DNA of 7,638 nucleotides from Methanobacteriota archaeon. Lineage in GTDB: Archaea; Thermoplasmatota; Thermoplasmata; RBG-16-68-12; EA-27. This document shows positions 4,310 to 7,638 of this stretch, one piece after another. The notes under the pieces were generated by a model, which saw only the letters and a program-made list of their open reading frames with translations, searched no databases and had not been told where the DNA came from. Location: contig JACQPO010000119.1 in NCBI GenBank assembly GCA_016207545.1, forward strand, positions 1-7,638, written 5' to 3'. Each line of letters starts with the position of its first letter. Position 1 is the first letter of the stretch. The translations under genes were made by a program, and so were the position numbers.

Positions 4310-7075
4310 ATGGGACTCCGTGAAAAGGCCCGCAAGTCGCTCGACGAGGGCGAGACGACCGCGGCGGAGCCCCAGGCGCAAGTCCCCGTAGAGGGTCTCG
4401 CGCTTGACATGCTTCAGCACGAGCTCGACCGCGCCGCCGCGGTTGCCCGGGCGCGCGAGGAGGAATGGGCTCGGTCCGTCGCGTCGTTGACCGCGGAAGT
4501 GAGCAAGCTCAACGAAGAAGTCGAGGCGTCTCGCCGGGACACGACGGCACGGGACCGCGCGTTGAAGGAGGCGCAGCAAGCACTCGGGAAGGAACGCGCC
4601 GCCGCGAAGGAGCGAGAGAAGGAGCTCGAACACCGGGTCGCGCTCGCGGAGAAGGAACTTGGCCACGCGAAGGCGATCGTCAAGACCCGGGAAGGGGAGA
4701 TCCTCCGGCTCGAGCGCGAGGTCGCGTCCGTGAAGGCGGACCTCGATTCCGCCCGCCAGACGGTCACGTCCACGGAGCGGGAGTTGCGCACGGCGCTGCA
4801 GCGCGCGGAGCAGGAGGCGGCGAAGGCCACGCGCGAGCTCGAGGCCGCGCGGAACGAGATCGAGTCCCTGTCGAAGGAAGTCGCCACGCTGCGGAAGACG
4901 GGCGAGGAGCGGGGTCGAGAATTCGATGCAAGAGAGAAGGACCTGCGGGAGCGCGAGGCGAGGGTCGAACGCGCGCAGAAGGCGGTCCAACGGGCGGAGC
5001 GGGAGGCGCAGGTACTCGCGCGGAAGGTCGAATCCCGCGAGGCCGACCTCGCGGACCGGGCCTCGAAGCTCGAAACCCAGGTGGGCCAGGTGCGCGCGCA
5101 GGAGTCCGACCTCGGTGCGAAGGCAAAGCGGATCGAGGAGGAAACGACGGCCCTCGGCCAGCGGGCGAAGGAACTCGAGTCGCGCGAGAAGGCGATCCAG
5201 AAGGCGCAGGCGGAGATCGCGTCCCGCCAAGAAGCGCTCGCCGAGGAGGCGCGGAGGCTCGAGGCGCTCGGCCGAGAGTTCGCGGACCTCGGCGCAGAGG
5301 TCGAAAAGAAGCAACGCGCGTTCGCGCGTCGCGAAGAGTCGGTCGCGAAGCGGGAGGACGCAGTCGAGGCGAAGGCGAAGGAACTCGCGGAGCTCCGTCG
5401 CGCGGTCGGGGATGAGCGCGCCGCCTTGGTGGTCGAAAAGGAGATGGTCGCGAAGGCGCGCGCGGAAATCGACGCCATGAAGAAGGACCTCGACGGGCGC
5501 GTGGACCACGTCAACGCCATGGAGGAGAAGGGACGGGAGACTCAGGAACGGATCACGGTCAAGGAAGCGGAACTCAAGAAGCGGGAGGAACTCGCGGAAC
5601 GGACGAAGACGCACGCGACGGAGGTCTTGACCTCTGTGGAAACCCGCACCCGCGAACTCGCGGAGAAGGAGCGCGCCCTCGTGGAGCGGGAGATGGTCGT
5701 CGAGGCCAAGGCGAACGAGCTCGCGACGTTGGCCGCGAAGCTCGCGGAGAAGGAGAAGTCGATCGCGGAGCAGGCGCGCAGCGCGACCGAACGGGATAAC
5801 GACCTACGGGAGTGGGAGCAAGACCTCAAGGAGCGGGACGCCACGCTGTCCGCGCTCGCCCAAGACCTCGCGAAGAAGGAGAAGGCGCTGCTCGAGGTGC
5901 GCAAGCAGGTCGACGAGGACCGACTCAAAGTGCAAGAGACGTCCCAGACCCTCGGGAAGCGCGGGCGCGAGGTGCAAGCAACCGAAAAGCGCTTGGCGGC
6001 GATGTCCCAAGAAATCCGCGAACAGCAGGAGAACCTCCGAAACCTCGAACGGGATGCGGAGGCGAAGGTCCGCGAGGCGGACCGGCGGGAGGCGCGGACG
6101 CTCGAAGGCGAAAAGAAGGTCCAGCAGCAGGCGACACTCTTCGAACAGAAGTTGGCGGCGTTGGAGAAGCGGGAGCGCGACGTCGCGAAGCAGGAGGACA
6201 GTGTCCGCCCGCAGGCGATTCAACTCGAGCGGCGGGAGAAGGACCTCGACGCGAAGCTCATCACGATCGTGAAGGAGAAGACCGCGCTCGAGGCGATGCA
6301 GAAAGAGATCCCCGCCAAGGTGAAGGAACTCGCGCGGTCCGAGCAGGCCGCGGAGCGCCAGCTTGCGGACGCGGAGCGTCGCTCCCGGGAAGTCGAGGCA
6401 GAGGAGAAGCGCCTCGCGGCAGAGCGGGAACGGCTCGAGAAGGAGCGCAAAGAGATCACGGAGCTCAAGGAGAAAGCCCTCAACCTCATGCGTCACGGGG
6501 AGAAGCAGGTCGAAGCGAAGCACAAGGAGACCCTCGAACGAATCGAGGAGGAGAAGGGGCTCCTCGGGGAGCAGCGCGCGGAGCTTCAGGAGATGCTGAA
6601 GGAGAAGGGCGCGCTCGAGCGGCGGGAGCGGGATTTGACGGTGCGGGCCGAGGAGTTGTTAGAACTCGAGCAACGGCTCGCGAAGCGGGAGCAGGAGCTC
6701 GAGGCGACCGCGGAGGCCATCGGGACGGAGCGGCGCGAGCTATCCGCCGTGTGGAAGCAGGTCGAGACGGAGGCGAAGAAGACCGCGGCGAAAGAGGAGC
6801 GACTGGAGGACCTCGTCGCCCAAATGCTCCAACGGGAGCGGAAGGCGCTCCAAGAGGAGGAGCGGAAGCTCGAGGAACTCGTCGCGGACGTGCGGGCGAA
6901 GGAGCGGGCTTCGAAGGAAGCGGAGGCGGAAGTGCGCCGCACCGCGGACACGTTGGAGACGCTCCGGAAGAGCCTCGAGCGGAAGGAGAAACAGATCGAG
7001 AAGCGGGACCGCGAACTCGAGGCGAAGAAAGCAGAGCTCGACGCCCTGCGCGAACACCTGGAACGGTTGCTCTAG
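4310..7075 (+). CDS. Giant coiled-coil protein (921 aa)
   Basis: An almost unbroken charged helix rich in Glu, Lys, Arg, Ala and Leu. After a short N-terminal segment MGLREKARKS and a Pro-containing linker (P21, P26), heptads run from about residue 30 to the end, with recurring RE/KxxL-type steps such as FARREESVAKRED and LERREKDLDAK. I see no Cys. Prolines near 633 and 668 may mark kinks. A parallel coiled coil of this length would span roughly 130 nm (about 0.15 nm rise per residue). No Walker A, signature motif or hinge is visible, so it is not a complete SMC/Rad50, although searches would tend to hit such proteins through composition. It starts 6 bp after the zinc-ribbon gene, with only a weak TGATC near the start, so translational coupling is likely. 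The function is unknown; a filament, spacer or scaffold is inference. Confidence 0.9.
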   Translation: MGLREKARKSLDEGETTAAEPQAQVPVEGLALDMLQHELDRAAAVARAREEEWARSVASLTAEVSKLNEEVEASRRDTTARDRALKEAQQALGKERAAAKEREKELEHRVALAEKELGHAKAIVKTREGEILRLEREVASVKADLDSARQTVTSTERELRTALQRAEQEAAKATRELEAARNEIESLSKEVATLRKTGEERGREFDAREKDLREREARVERAQKAVQRAEREAQVLARKVESREADLADRASKLETQVGQVRAQESDLGAKAKRIEEETTALGQRAKELESREKAIQKAQAEIASRQEALAEEARRLEALGREFADLGAEVEKKQRAFARREESVAKREDAVEAKAKELAELRRAVGDERAALVVEKEMVAKARAEIDAMKKDLDGRVDHVNAMEEKGRETQERITVKEAELKKREELAERTKTHATEVLTSVETRTRELAEKERALVEREMVVEAKANELATLAAKLAEKEKSIAEQARSATERDNDLREWEQDLKERDATLSALAQDLAKKEKALLEVRKQVDEDRLKVQETSQTLGKRGREVQATEKRLAAMSQEIREQQENLRNLERDAEAKVREADRREARTLEGEKKVQQQATLFEQKLAALEKRERDVAKQEDSVRPQAIQLERREKDLDAKLITIVKEKTALEAMQKEIPAKVKELARSEQAAERQLADAERRSREVEAEEKRLAAERERLEKERKEITELKEKALNLMRHGEKQVEAKHKETLERIEEEKGLLGEQRAELQEMLKEKGALERRERDLTVRAEELLELEQRLAKREQELEATAEAIGTERRELSAVWKQVETEAKKTAAKEERLEDLVAQMLQRERKALQEEERKLEELVADVRAKERASKEAEAEVRRTADTLETLRKSLERKEKQIEKRDRELEAKKAELDALREHLERLL

Positions 7076-7638
7076 TCCTCGTCCAGGGATTCCGTCGGCG
7101 TGGATTGTGGCAAGGGCACTCCGTGGAGGTGCACCGCCAAGAACATCGTACCGAGGATCGGCGCGAACAGGAGGCTGCTGAAGACGTGGATGAGGGTGAA
7201 GGGCACCTGCATCGCGAACACGGTCGCGAGGGACCGAGACCCCGGCGGGAAGATCGGGATGAACAGCCAATCCCCGAACGCGGTCCAGTAATCGTACGCA
7301 ATCGTGAGCGGGACCGAGATGAGCGTGAACACGGCGATCGTCTTCGTGCGCCACAGGATACGCCGGCGGAGCGCAAAGCCGCCCATCGTCGCCACGAATA
7401 CGTATCCCGTGTAGACGAAAAGACCCAGACCAAGGATTGACGCCAGGGCGTAGTCGCCCGCGTATACATTCGCGTAGATCAGCACGTCCGTAATCGCCAT
7501 GATCGCAACGGGCACAATCAGCACGTAGAGGCCACCTAGGATGACGCCCGCGAGCATAGAGATGATGAGCACGGGTTCCACGTTGGCGGCGTGGAGGAGC
7601 GCGAGGCGGCCCACGACGCCGACGGTGATGAGCAGGGC
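7072..7638 (-). CDS. Membrane protein, probable ECF-transporter S component-like, 5' end outside the window
   Basis: 188 residues are visible and the frame stays open to the window edge. A GTG at 7614 is possible but falls inside a hydrophobic segment (ALLITVGVVGRLALL), so the true start is probably beyond 7638. About five to six membrane segments follow: around EPVLIISMLAGVILGGLYVL, IVPVAIMAITDVLIYA, LASILGLGLFVYTGYVFVA, TIAVFTLISVPLTIAYDYW and ATVFAMQVPFTLIHVFSSLL. The tail is short and acidic (TESLDED). The small size, N-terminal region with N-V-E-P followed by a Gly-rich helix, IAYDYWTAFG and the PFTLIH segment resemble substrate-binding S components of energy-coupling-factor vitamin/metal transporters. 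The substrate is not assignable, and no A or T component is in view. The gene converges on the giant coiled-coil gene, and their stop codons overlap. Confidence 0.75.
   Translation of the reverse strand, partial: ALLITVGVVGRLALLHAANVEPVLIISMLAGVILGGLYVLIVPVAIMAITDVLIYANVYAGDYALASILGLGLFVYTGYVFVATMGGFALRRRILWRTKTIAVFTLISVPLTIAYDYWTAFGDWLFIPIFPPGSRSLATVFAMQVPFTLIHVFSSLLFAPILGTMFLAVHLHGVPLPQSTPTESLDED

Noticed and set aside
3121..4323. 400-codon plus-strand frame overlapping the zinc-ribbon gene
   Set aside because: Gly/Arg/Ala-rich out-of-frame shadow; the other frame carries four CxxC motifs, heptads and an SD-preceded start.
2411..5614. 1,067-codon minus-strand open frame opposite the coiled-coil operon
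   Set aside because: It runs across the nitroreductase gene, an intergenic promoter region and part of the tRNA. Its Leu/Arg-rich product is what GAG/GAA/CGC-biased codons give on the reverse strand.
4310..7075. SMC/Rad50-type ATPase
   Set aside because: The similarity would be in coiled-coil composition only; no Walker A, Walker B, signature motif or hinge is seen.
5812..7440. 542-codon plus-strand frame overlapping the coiled-coil gene and the membrane gene
   Set aside because: Gly/Arg/Ala-rich shadow that crosses a convergent gene boundary; no domain is visible.

Overview
The window looks like a piece of a GC-rich archaeal chromosome. Three things point to archaea. Phenylalanyl-tRNA synthetase beta is the short archaeal/eukaryotic type of about 540 residues. 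The tRNA-Ile gene does not encode its CCA end. AT-rich TATA-like boxes, one with a clear BRE-like element in front, lie about 25-27 bp upstream of predicted transcript starts. A member of the Thermoplasmata or a relative is my best guess, but that is inference.

Layout, left to right. (1) Bases 1-590 hold a family of 22-bp palindromic repeats built on CTTTG(n3)CAATTG(n3)CAAAG. One copy (9-30) precedes a small plus-strand gene (85-357) whose 90-residue product looks Cas2-like. Five more copies, intact and degenerate in alternation, follow at 369-586 as two units of exactly 98 bp plus a closing repeat. (2) pheT (minus strand) ends 25 bp from the last repeat. It probably starts from a leaderless GTG at 2225 under a TATA box at 2248-2256. 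(3) A tRNA-Ile(GAU) gene (minus, 2351-2425) has its own promoter. (4) A divergent plus-strand operon starts at 2603 with a small nitroreductase-family flavoprotein, then a double zinc-ribbon/coiled-coil protein, then a 921-residue almost uninterrupted coiled-coil protein. (5) A minus-strand membrane protein resembling an ECF-transporter S component runs off the right edge. Its stop codon and that of the coiled-coil gene share one CTAG.

Regions 2-5 combine translation housekeeping (pheT, tRNA-Ile), a flavoenzyme, a probable scaffold or filament pair, and an uptake-type membrane protein. The part most likely to be a new system is the left end: a solitary Cas2-like gene bracketed by, and followed by, a regular array of palindromic repeats. 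No cas1 or effector gene is visible, and the array may continue beyond the left edge. It does not match a canonical CRISPR, because the repeats are short, half of them are degenerate, and the intervals alternate between about 22 and 32 bp. It could instead be a relic array, a site-specific integration/cassette platform, or an operator/terminator array.
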